In this document: positions 1 to 6,200 of the stretch, in pieces
Layout: every line of letters starts with the position of its first letter
How positions within the stretch are numbered: the stretch's first letter is position 1
From: Nitrososphaeraceae archaeon
GTDB lineage: Archaea > Thermoproteota > Nitrososphaeria > Nitrososphaerales > Nitrososphaeraceae
NCBI GenBank assembly: GCA_030038695.1
Contig: JASHSN010000531.1
Coordinates: 1-6,953 of the forward strand
Length of the DNA stretch: 6,953 nt
Direction of reading: 5' to 3'
The notes under the pieces: model-generated
Databases searched by the model: none
Seen by the model: the letters and a program-made list of their open reading frames with translations, nothing else
What the model was told of the DNA's origin: nothing
Made by a program: the position numbers and the translations under genes

Positions 1-783
1 GGTCCTTTTAATATTCAGTATCTCGTCAAGGACGATGAAGTGTTGGTAATAGAAGCGAACATCCGAGCTTCAAGGTCAATGCCATTCGTGTCCAAATTCG
101 TAGGGATAAACCTAATAGACCTTGCTACAAGGGCAATGACTAACAGGGCACTTCCAACAAATGCAAAAGATCTATGGCTAAAGACTTCAGGGTTCGGAAT
201 CAAAGTGCCACAATTTTCTTTCATGCAACTGGAAGGAGCAGATATCGTGCTTAGCGTAGAAATGCAATCTACGGGAGAAGTCGCATGTTTTGGTAGCAGT
301 TTTTACGATTCTTTATCTAAGGCGTATACAGCAGCGGGGTACGCGCTTCCATTATCTGGATCAGCACTAATTAGCATTGGCGGCCAGAAAAACAAGGAAA
401 AATTGCTCCCGTTGATTTCACTGATTTCAATCATGGGATACAACATAATGGCTACAGAGCATACAGCAGAATTCCTTGTAAACAATGATATCAAAAATAT
501 TGAGGAGGTTTACAAAATTAGCGAACCTGATCGCAAACCGAATATTTCTGATTTGCTCTTTGAACACAAAATTAACTTCATTATAAATATCCCATCAACA
601 TCAACAATTGAGAAATATGTCGGAATGTTGTATGACGAATATCAAATCAGAAGAAAAGCTGTTGAAATGGGTGTGCCAGTCCTTACCACTTTAGAAGCAG
701 CCAATTCTTTCATCAAAACTCTTGAGTGGTTAAGAACAAACACTCCAACGTTGACTCCTATGCGAGATTATGTTAAACTTTAA
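1..783 (+). CDS. carB: Carbamoyl-phosphate synthase large subunit, C-terminal fragment
   Basis: This is the last 260 residues of a protein that usually has about 1,070, open to the left edge and ending in TAA at 781-783. The enzyme makes carbamoyl phosphate from glutamine-derived ammonia, bicarbonate and two ATP, for pyrimidine and arginine synthesis in the cytoplasm. Fragment residues 1-35 end the second ATP-grasp domain: GPFN, then EANIRASRS at 18-26, whose Glu, Asn and Arg lie at the metal/nucleotide site. Residues 75-105 carry GADIVLSVEMQSTGEV, a CarB signature. Residues about 120-245 form the MGS-like allosteric domain, with a TEHTAEFL loop near 152 and IRRKAV at 216-221. From memory the wording is closer to eukaryotic CAD/CPS1 and some archaeal CarB than to E. 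coli CarB. It converges on the metallophosphoesterase with a 29-nt gap; I see no strong U-tract between them. The upstream carA/carB parts lie outside the window. Confidence 0.96.
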   Translation, partial: GPFNIQYLVKDDEVLVIEANIRASRSMPFVSKFVGINLIDLATRAMTNRALPTNAKDLWLKTSGFGIKVPQFSFMQLEGADIVLSVEMQSTGEVACFGSSFYDSLSKAYTAAGYALPLSGSALISIGGQKNKEKLLPLISLISIMGYNIMATEHTAEFLVNNDIKNIEEVYKISEPDRKPNISDLLFEHKINFIINIPSTSTIEKYVGMLYDEYQIRRKAVEMGVPVLTTLEAANSFIKTLEWLRTNTPTLTPMRDYVKL

Positions 784-812
784 AGACTACAGACGAACGA
801 TTGACAAAATGG

Positions 813-1568
813 TCATGACAACAACTTCACCGCTACGTCACAGTCATCAGAAAGTATTGAGCCGTCCATTGCCATAACCATTGCCTTTTTGATCGAGTTG
901 AATTCGATGACTCTCTTGATTATTGGAGGAATCGATTTATGATATCCTTTATGAACAACATGCATCTCTTTATTAAATGATGGCATGATTATGATGTCGA
1001 GTGTTCCAGCGGTTCCAGGAAATATCATTTCACTATTCACTTTGATATAGAGCCATATCCGCCGTCCGTCGAGAACGCTATTGCATTTCGAAAAAATAGG
1101 ATGGATATGCCCCATTACAATTCTTGTTATCGCTGACCTGGCATATGATGGCATCACGTGGCCGTGCACCAACAAAGTTTCTTCTAACACCATACCTTTG
1201 ACGCTCATTATATTAATATTCTGAGGGATTAAGAACCGAATCCGGCCATCATGATTACCAGGCACCAAATAAATCTTCACCTGCCTCGATAGTATTTTGA
1301 AGAATTCTGGAACTTCATTCCATTCCTGTTTGCTAATGTTTCGTATAGTGTTCTTCACGTCACCGATTAAGATTACAGCATCTATTCGGTGCGATTCAAT
1401 AATGTAACGTAACTCTTCCAACATTGTATTCATAGAATATTTCGAATCGACGATGATTCCTGGTAAATTCAAGTCACTTTCAAATCCTATATGTAGATCT
1501 GATATTACGAGATATCGATTCGAACTAGTATGTTCTTCTTCGAGTAACAAAGCTGGGTGAGGATACAA
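813..1568 (-). CDS. Mre11/SbcD-like archaeal metallophosphoesterase
   Basis: A 251-residue calcineurin-type phosphoesterase, close to the full length of the archaeal SbcD-related family (the TIGR00024 type). All metal-binding motifs are visible in order: SDLHIG (D24, H26), GDVKN (D70), GNHDG (N105, H106), HGH (135-137) and GHIHP (H154, H156). It should bind two metal ions and hydrolyse a phosphoester; the natural substrate, nucleic acid or small molecule, is not known to me. The N-terminal YPHPALLLEE stretch is typical of the family, which supports the start. That start is TTG at 1568-1566: an in-frame TAA lies 11 codons upstream and I see no ATG, GTG or Shine-Dalgarno-like sequence in between. 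It lies 44 nt after rps8e on the same strand and is probably the last gene of the scpA-scpB-rps8e unit. No signal peptide or membrane segment is seen. The family call is firm; the biological role is open. Confidence 0.9.
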   Translation of the reverse strand: MYPHPALLLEEEHTSSNRYLVISDLHIGFESDLNLPGIIVDSKYSMNTMLEELRYIIESHRIDAVILIGDVKNTIRNISKQEWNEVPEFFKILSRQVKIYLVPGNHDGRIRFLIPQNINIMSVKGMVLEETLLVHGHVMPSYARSAITRIVMGHIHPIFSKCNSVLDGRRIWLYIKVNSEMIFPGTAGTLDIIIMPSFNKEMHVVHKGYHKSIPPIIKRVIEFNSIKKAMVMAMDGSILSDDCDVAVKLLS

Positions 1569-1612
1569 TAATCGAATAGATGCCAGATCTTACCACTGGG
1601 AGATATCCAAAA

Positions 1613-1999
1613 TTAATGGTTTGTTAGAATTGCGTTAACGATACCGTCTTGGCCCGGACGGGATAGCACTCTGGCAGTTCCTAGTTCTGTTTCAACCAAT
1701 GCTCCTTTGCTAATCACCCCTCTTCTCTCGTAATCTTTGTTTGCAGGATTCTCTGTTACACGTAATATTGCAAGTTTACTAGTTTTATTCGAATTGGGAT
1801 CTAGGACATTCACAGAGTCAACAAACTTTAACGCAGTCTTTGAATTGTTTCCTCTCGTCCTCCTTGTAGTTGTTAGAGTCCTTCCTACAACAGCCTCGTT
1901 CGGATATCTGTCAATTTCAAATTTTCGTCTAGCTCTCATCGCTACACGACGACCGCCCGAAGCCCTACGTCCAGCAAGGTTTTCTAATGATTTTCTCAT
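1613..1999 (-). CDS. rps8e: Small-subunit ribosomal protein S8e
   Basis: A complete 128-residue protein of the usual archaeal S8e length. It belongs to the 30S subunit and contacts 16S rRNA. The N-terminus is strongly basic (residues 9-50, including RRASGGRR at 11-18, RARRKFEIDRYPNE at 22-35 and TTRRTRGNN at 44-52), as expected for the rRNA-binding tail. The C-terminal half is the most recognisable part: ENPANKDYERRGVISKGA at 83-100 and VETELGTARVLSRPGQDG at 102-119, the S8e core. The start is ATG at 1999-1997; no in-frame ATG upstream fits better. The gene sits 49 nt after scpB and 44 nt before the metallophosphoesterase, all leftward. A TATA-like box at 2026-2033 is placed for a nearly leaderless transcript, so it may have its own promoter as well as read-through from scpAB. 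Nothing is broken or missing. Confidence 0.97.
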   Translation of the reverse strand: MRKSLENLAGRRASGGRRVAMRARRKFEIDRYPNEAVVGRTLTTTRRTRGNNSKTALKFVDSVNVLDPNSNKTSKLAILRVTENPANKDYERRGVISKGALVETELGTARVLSRPGQDGIVNAILTNH

Positions 2000-2025
2000 T
2001 TGGACTCAGAACAAGCATCTCTCTC

Positions 2026-2033
2026 CTATTAAG
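2026..2033 (-). promoter_or_regulatory. TATA-like box before rps8e
   Basis: On the minus strand this reads CTTAATAG, preceded by the purine-rich GGAAAGCT that could act as a BRE. It spans 27 to 34 nt upstream of the rps8e ATG, which would start transcription at or just before the start codon (leaderless). It lies in the gap between the scpB stop and rps8e. The match is moderate and AT-rich gaps give such matches by chance. Confidence 0.35.
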
Positions 2034-2048
2034 AGCTTTCCGCTCTGT

Positions 2049-2612
2049 TTACGACGTGACCAATTTGTTGTCATGGTTATTATTACTTTTATGGTCAACT
2101 ACTGGTGCTGAGAGGATACTCCTTAAGGATTCAAGGTCGGTTATCCCAAAGTAACTTCGAAACCTCTTCGTTGTTCGGTACGCTTTTTGCCTCCCCAGTT
2201 TTTCGAACTCGATGAATTTCATTTGCTTTAGCGTTCTGAGATGAGTGTAGACTTGATTTCCTCTACTCTGCACAAGCCGTTTAGAAGTAACGGGCTGCTC
2301 ATACGCAATGTACGACAACGTTTTAAGAGACGCTGCTGGAATCGAGGGGTGTTGTGCAAATTTTCTAATCAAGGGAGTGTAGCCAGGTTTTAATTGAAAT
2401 ACGAATGTTCCATCCGACAATTCCGTTATCTCTAACGCTGCGAAGACACATTTCGTCTTCTTAATTAACTCGTTAACGACATTCCTGGTCTTTGACTTCG
2501 AATTGGTTCCAGATGCTTTTGATAGTTCATCAATAGACAATGGCCTCCCAGCTGAATATAGCGCAGCTTCAATTCTTGCGCTTATTTCTTCCCTTGGAAG
2601 ATGATTGGTCAT
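2049..2612 (-). CDS. scpB: SMC-complex subunit ScpB
   Basis: A complete 187-residue ScpB. In the SMC-ScpAB complex ScpB forms a dimer that wraps the kleisin ScpA and helps condense and separate the chromosome. Two winged-helix domains can be recognised. The first (about 8-80) has ARIEAALYSAGRPLSIDEL at 12-30. The second (about 93-157) has SYIAYEQPVTSKRLVQSRG at 100-118, LGRQKAYRTTKRF at 139-151 and YFG at 154-156, all hallmarks of the family. The last 18 residues are a polar tail rich in Asn, Asp and His that the family does not require. The start is ATG at 2612; AAAGGA about 9 nt upstream is a plausible ribosome site, and GGAG directly abuts the ATG. No TATA box lies at leaderless distance, so it is probably translated from the scpA transcript, whose stop is 39 nt upstream. 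Confidence 0.94.
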   Translation of the reverse strand: MTNHLPREEISARIEAALYSAGRPLSIDELSKASGTNSKSKTRNVVNELIKKTKCVFAALEITELSDGTFVFQLKPGYTPLIRKFAQHPSIPAASLKTLSYIAYEQPVTSKRLVQSRGNQVYTHLRTLKQMKFIEFEKLGRQKAYRTTKRFRSYFGITDLESLRSILSAPVVDHKSNNNHDNKLVTS

Positions 2613-2651
2613 CTCCGTAATCCTTTATTTTCTGATTCCATTGCTTAGTCC

Positions 2652-3404
2652 CTACGTTCGCTTGATCGTAATTTTTATATCTCCGGATTCTTCAGTCTGC
2701 TCTAAATGTACCTTGCCTTTTGTCGCAAGATAAAGTAAGGCAATAAAGTATCTAGCAACTTCTAATGGTTCCATTTTTGAGATCAGCATTTTAAACATCA
2801 CCACACCTCCCTTAACAATGCAAAAGATTGTCTCTTCATATTCTCGAATTATTTGTTCAAATTTATGTGAGTAAAGTTCAAGATCAAATACCTGTACTGG
2901 TTCGACGGCGAGTTTCTTACTTGACGCCGGATTTGATAATTCGAAGATCATACGTTCTAGGACTCTAAGGAGATCTTCAAGAGACACTGGATACGTCGAT
3001 TCGAATCTGAATGGAAGCTGAATCACATTAAAATCCATCGCAGGATCATTATGTCCCTCACCCAAAATTGCCTTCTTTTGCATAGCAACCTTCTCCAGTC
3101 TAAAAATGCTTTCGACTTTCAAACGGTGTATCATAGATGAAGATAAGGCTGCGATACCACATACTCGAAGATCTTTTTTTCCTGAAGATTCAATAATATT
3201 TAACAACATTTCAAGAAGATTGCTTATATCTATATCCCAAACATCTTTTCTCTTAACTAGAGAAGGATTAAACAATAAATTTAAGGGAGGTTGGGCGATT
3301 TTCTTTTTTGGATCATAGTCCCAGTTGCCTTTTCCTTGTAACAAATCTACGTATATTGTGGTCCAGCCATGATATAATAAAGTATCAATCAATAAAGGCA
3401 ACAC
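2652..3404 (-). CDS. scpA: SMC-complex kleisin subunit ScpA
   Basis: A complete 250-residue kleisin of the archaeal ScpA type. It bridges the two heads of an SMC dimer and recruits ScpB. The N-terminal helical region that contacts the SMC neck is clear: NLLFNPSLVKRKDVWDIDIS at 42-61, then the two helices about 60-75 and 85-110 containing CGIAALSSSMIHRLKVESIF. The C-terminal winged helix is about 172-250, with FIALLYLATKGKVHLEQ at 220-236. Residues 1-38 (LPLLIDTLLYHGWTTIYVD, then a KGNWDYDPKKK linker) are hydrophobic and longer than I expect before the conserved PPLNLLF. The start chosen is GTG at 3404-3402: an in-frame TAG lies six codons upstream, and a TATA-like box at 3430-3437 fits a leaderless GTG. 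The alternative is TTG at codon 21 (3344), without a ribosome site. An out-of-frame ATG at 3408 gives only seven codons. The smc gene is not next to it. Confidence 0.93.
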   Translation of the reverse strand: MLPLLIDTLLYHGWTTIYVDLLQGKGNWDYDPKKKIAQPPLNLLFNPSLVKRKDVWDIDISNLLEMLLNIIESSGKKDLRVCGIAALSSSMIHRLKVESIFRLEKVAMQKKAILGEGHNDPAMDFNVIQLPFRFESTYPVSLEDLLRVLERMIFELSNPASSKKLAVEPVQVFDLELYSHKFEQIIREYEETIFCIVKGGVVMFKMLISKMEPLEVARYFIALLYLATKGKVHLEQTEESGDIKITIKRT

Positions 3405-3429
3405 ACATGTCTCAAGATTCTATTCCTAG

Positions 3430-3437
3430 TTATATTT
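3430..3437 (-). promoter_or_regulatory. TATA box of the scpA transcript
   Basis: The minus strand reads AAATATAA, preceded by ACGC as a weak BRE. It spans 26 to 33 nt upstream of the scpA GTG, the standard archaeal TATA-to-start distance if transcription begins on the GTG itself. This is the main reason for preferring GTG 3404 as the start of scpA, and it would serve the whole leftward cluster. Confidence 0.55.
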
Positions 3438-3670
3438 GCGTTTCAGACCAGTGAACCCTTCTCCTAGCAGTGCTTCGTAATCCATAACATTAACTGTATC
3501 TGATTAATTTATTATTGGCTCTGATAGAAGAGAGCCTCGATGGATTTTGTAACTCCAACAAAAATGTATGCATACAACCTGTGTAATTTGTGCTGAGATT
3601 GGAATTGGGGCGATCTATAGTGTTACCGACCAGATAGAATAGACTTTCAGAACTCGATAAAAAACATGAT

Positions 3671-3692
3671 TTAACTTAAATACTATTAGTAT
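3671..3692 (+). promoter_or_regulatory. TATA-like element followed by a palindrome
   Basis: TTAACTTAAATA is a good BRE/TATA match. The perfect palindrome ATACTA-T-TAGTAT begins on its last bases (3680-3692). If used, transcription would begin near 3706 and give aCPSF1 a leader of about 240 nt. A palindrome between TATA and start site is where archaeal repressors often bind. No regulator can be named. Confidence 0.3.
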
Positions 3693-3910
3693 AGGTATAG
3701 AGATACAACAGAGCTCCTCTAAATTGCGTTGACAGGAATCCTTAAACGAACTTACAATTTTGTGGACAAGCATTGTTAAGGTTAGATTCACTAAATCAGT
3801 CTGGAAGGGATTTGAAGCTCTAAAAATATATTAATGGATTGCAATTAATACATATTAGCTTATCATCGGCTTTGATTAATCTCCTGGCTGTAATATTGTT
3901 GCTACAGGTG

Positions 3911-3918
3911 AAAAATAC
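3911..3918 (+). promoter_or_regulatory. Possible proximal promoter of aCPSF1
   Basis: AAAAATAC lies 29 to 36 nt upstream of the GTG at 3947, which would place the start site within a few bases of the start codon. An A-run at 3921-3928 follows. The match is modest and the more distant element at 3671 is an alternative. Confidence 0.3.
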
Positions 3919-3946
3919 CGAAAAAAAAGCTGGATAAAGAAGAGAT

Positions 3947-6133
3947 GTGGGAGAAAGTCAAAAACTAAACAAAGCTCATGTAGAGGAAAAAGAAAAGATT
4001 GTATATCAGAAGAGCGATCAAAATCGAAGAGAAAAACGCTGGAACAGTAGTAAGAGTAACAACATTTTCGAAGATGACAACAGAAAGCGTAAGAATACAG
4101 GAGACAACACTCTCCCTACGAAAGATAGAGAAAATGGGAATCAGTTGACTGCCAAGGAAGGCGATGTAGCAAAAATTGTCTTACAAGCACTTCCAAAAGA
4201 ATCCCTAATTACATCAGCGAAATTTGAAGGCCCGAATATCGCACTATATACGAAAAATGCTAACTTTTCCCTTACAGAACTCACCTACCATTTATCATCT
4301 CTATCTAAAAGTTTGAAAAAGAGATTCGTGATTCGTACTGACCCTTCCATCAGAATGGCAGAAGAGGAAACCAGAAAAGCCGTTGTCAAATTGCTTCCAC
4401 GAAACGTCTTGGTTTCAGCTGTCTTCTGCGATGATGCGACGGGTGAAGTTGTTCTAGAAGTTAACAAACCCGAAGTTGTACGCCCGGAAATAGTAGTAGA
4501 AATAGCCAAATCCACAGGCTGGATAGCTCATACTAGACTTTCCCCGCACATACCATCTGCCATACTCAATACTATCCATTCTACCCTAAAGAGCTCTGCA
4601 AAGGAGCGTACGACATTCCTACAGGATTTAGGAAATCGGATTTTTAGAACTCCACTGGCAGAGCAAAACAACTCTAGTTCGAATGCCAGTGAAACTCGCA
4701 TCGGGACAACTGTGGAACCTCCAAATCATACTGTACGGACTCGTTCATGGACATTGAATAAAGATGTTATGCTCTTTTGCCTCGGAGGAGTTAAGCAGGT
4801 TGGAAGGTCGTGTTTTATTGTCGTTACTCCGGAAAGCAAGGTGATGCTCGACTGCGGTGTTAACCCAGGTGAAAGTACTGGCCTAGATGCATACCCAAGA
4901 CTAGATTGGTTTAATTTTAACTTTAGTGAGCTTGATGCTGTAGTTATTAGCCATGCGCATATAGATCATCAGGGCTTCTTGCCGAGTCTGTATAAATATG
5001 GGTACAATGGTCCTATTTACTGTACTGATCCTACGTTACCTTTGATGACGCTTCTTCAGATGGATTCTATAAAAATTTCCAAGAGTAATGGGACATACCT
5101 GACTTATGAAACCAGGGACGTTAATGAGACGATCAAACACTGCATAACATTACCATACGGAAAACCAACTGATATATCTCCTGATATTACTATAACATTG
5201 AACAACGCAGGGCACATAATGGGCAGCGCTACTGTCCATCTAAATATCTCTGGTGCACATAATATCCTTTATTCGGGAGATTACAAATACGCAAAGACTC
5301 GGCTGCTGGATAGTGCAATGTCTGTATATCCTAGAGTCGAAACGCTGATTACAGAGAGTACGTACGGTAGCAGTACTGATGTAATGCCAGATCAAGGCGT
5401 AGTTTATGCGAACTTTACACAGAGCATTAATAAGACTTTGACAGAAGGGGGAAAAGTCCTAATTCCTGTTCCCGCGGTTGGAAGGGCACAGGAAATTATG
5501 CTAGTGATAGATATGGAAATGCGGGATGGCCGACTGATAGAATCGCCTATATACATTGAGGGCATGATTTCCGAAGCTACAGCCATACATATGTCATATG
5601 CTCATTACCTTGGATATGATGTACGAAAATCGGTCTCTCAAGGTATTAATCCATTTGAATCTGAGTATTTCACTCCGGTAAATGGGCAGAGTAGAAGAGA
5701 CGAAGTCTTAAGTGATGAGAATCCTGCTATTATAATGGCAACCTCAGGTATGCTCGAAGGTGGTCCTTCAGTAGAGTACTTCAAAGAAATAGCTCCGTCA
5801 CCAAAAAATAAGATTATATTCGTTTCTTATCAAATTAATGGCACTCTCGGAAGAAGAGTTATTGACGGTACGATGACCCAAGTAAGTATGTTGGACAAAA
5901 GTGGTAAGGTTAAAGTGGTCCCAGTTAGGTGCGAAACCCATAAGATTGATGGCTTCAGCGGTCATAGTGATTATAATCAGATTTTAAATTTTGTTTCGAA
6001 AATAAAGCCCAAGCGAGTCCTTGTTAACCATGGGGAAAGGTCTAAATCTGAAAACATCGCCAGTGCAGTATATCATAAGTTAAGAATTCGTTCAAGTGTT
6101 CCAGATAATAGAGAAATTATCAAATTGAGATAA
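3947..6133 (+). CDS. aCPSF1: KH/beta-CASP RNase and termination factor aCPSF1 (FttA)
   Basis: A 728-residue archaeal homologue of the CPSF73 nuclease; the family is usually about 640 residues. In other archaea aCPSF1/FttA cuts nascent RNA and terminates transcription at U-rich sites. Residues 1-70 are a charged, low-complexity extension. Residues 72-235 are the paired KH region (FEGPNIALYTKN at 93-104, FVIRTDPSIR at 127-136, STGW at 189-192). Residues 236-268 are an Asn/Ser/Thr linker. The metallo-beta-lactamase core has HAHIDH at 336-341, H423 and D445. The beta-CASP motifs are E470, H673 (SGHSD) and H695 (VNHGE), with ATSGMLEGG at 598-606. All catalytic residues are present. The expected IGKGG loop of the second KH domain is replaced by EVVRPE near 176-181. 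The start is GTG 3947 (in-frame TAA four codons upstream); TTG at 4145 would give a more usual length. It is transcribed away from scpA. Confidence 0.95.
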   Translation: MGESQKLNKAHVEEKEKIVYQKSDQNRREKRWNSSKSNNIFEDDNRKRKNTGDNTLPTKDRENGNQLTAKEGDVAKIVLQALPKESLITSAKFEGPNIALYTKNANFSLTELTYHLSSLSKSLKKRFVIRTDPSIRMAEEETRKAVVKLLPRNVLVSAVFCDDATGEVVLEVNKPEVVRPEIVVEIAKSTGWIAHTRLSPHIPSAILNTIHSTLKSSAKERTTFLQDLGNRIFRTPLAEQNNSSSNASETRIGTTVEPPNHTVRTRSWTLNKDVMLFCLGGVKQVGRSCFIVVTPESKVMLDCGVNPGESTGLDAYPRLDWFNFNFSELDAVVISHAHIDHQGFLPSLYKYGYNGPIYCTDPTLPLMTLLQMDSIKISKSNGTYLTYETRDVNETIKHCITLPYGKPTDISPDITITLNNAGHIMGSATVHLNISGAHNILYSGDYKYAKTRLLDSAMSVYPRVETLITESTYGSSTDVMPDQGVVYANFTQSINKTLTEGGKVLIPVPAVGRAQEIMLVIDMEMRDGRLIESPIYIEGMISEATAIHMSYAHYLGYDVRKSVSQGINPFESEYFTPVNGQSRRDEVLSDENPAIIMATSGMLEGGPSVEYFKEIAPSPKNKIIFVSYQINGTLGRRVIDGTMTQVSMLDKSGKVKVVPVRCETHKIDGFSGHSDYNQILNFVSKIKPKRVLVNHGERSKSENIASAVYHKLRIRSSVPDNREIIKLR

Positions 6134-6158
6134 ATAAGCTCTAATTGAATAGATAGCC

Positions 6159-6163
6159 TTTTT
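6159..6163 (+). terminator. U-tract downstream of aCPSF1
   Basis: A run of five T lies 25 nt after the aCPSF1 stop, flanked by AGCC and AGCC but with no strong hairpin. Archaeal transcription commonly ends at such U-tracts, and aCPSF1 itself acts at them. It is short, so read-through into the zinc-finger gene at 6201 is likely. Confidence 0.35.
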
Positions 6164-6200
6164 AGCCATGTATGATGAGTAATAAAGTTAGAATCACGAT

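Larger units (their letters stand above)
3438..3946. other. AT-rich intergenic stretch between scpA and aCPSF1
   Basis: This divergent gap holds no tRNA, rRNA or recognisable structured RNA: I found no T-loop-like GTTCRANNC with a pairing acceptor stem. Three TATA-like sites face right: TTTATTAT at 3508-3515, TTAACTTAAATA at 3671-3682 and AAAAATAC at 3911-3918. An AT run at 3821-3833 could serve either strand. A 13-nt palindrome, ATACTATTAGTAT, is at 3680-3692, and ATTGCAAT is at 3838-3845. Short open frames are present but none is recognised: 3540-3596 (+, 18 residues), 3568-3642 (+, 24 residues with CVIC) and 3791-3615 (-, 58 residues from GTG or 52 from the ATG at 3773). They could be small genes, decayed gene remnants or chance; I do not call any of them. 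Confidence 0.6.

Noticed and set aside
1965..2018. A 17-residue frame with a good GGAG ribosome site, starting 19 nt before rps8e and overlapping it out of frame
   Set aside because: Too short to support, and it would be absent from a leaderless rps8e transcript; kept only as a note.
1737..2111. A 124-codon plus-strand frame across rps8e
   Set aside because: It is the antisense shadow of rps8e and the scpB end; the minus-strand products are unmistakable family members.
3426..3485. A 19-residue minus frame (MDYEALLGEGFTG...) just upstream of scpA
   Set aside because: Its 3' end contains the scpA TATA box and no promoter is correctly spaced for it; chance is the simpler explanation.
3721..3834. 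Plus frame with a basic, protein-like run (SIVKVRFTKSVWKGFEALK)
   Set aside because: Only 33 open codons, no ATG or GTG, and a longer frame lies opposite; not distinguishable from noise.
3405..3946. Possible tRNA or stable RNA in the largest gap
   Set aside because: No T-loop consensus with pairing stems and no GC-rich block, which would be expected against this AT-rich background.
6172..6178. ATGATGA matching the box C of C/D guide RNAs (also at 6728-6734)
   Set aside because: No CUGA box D or D' at suitable distance in either place.
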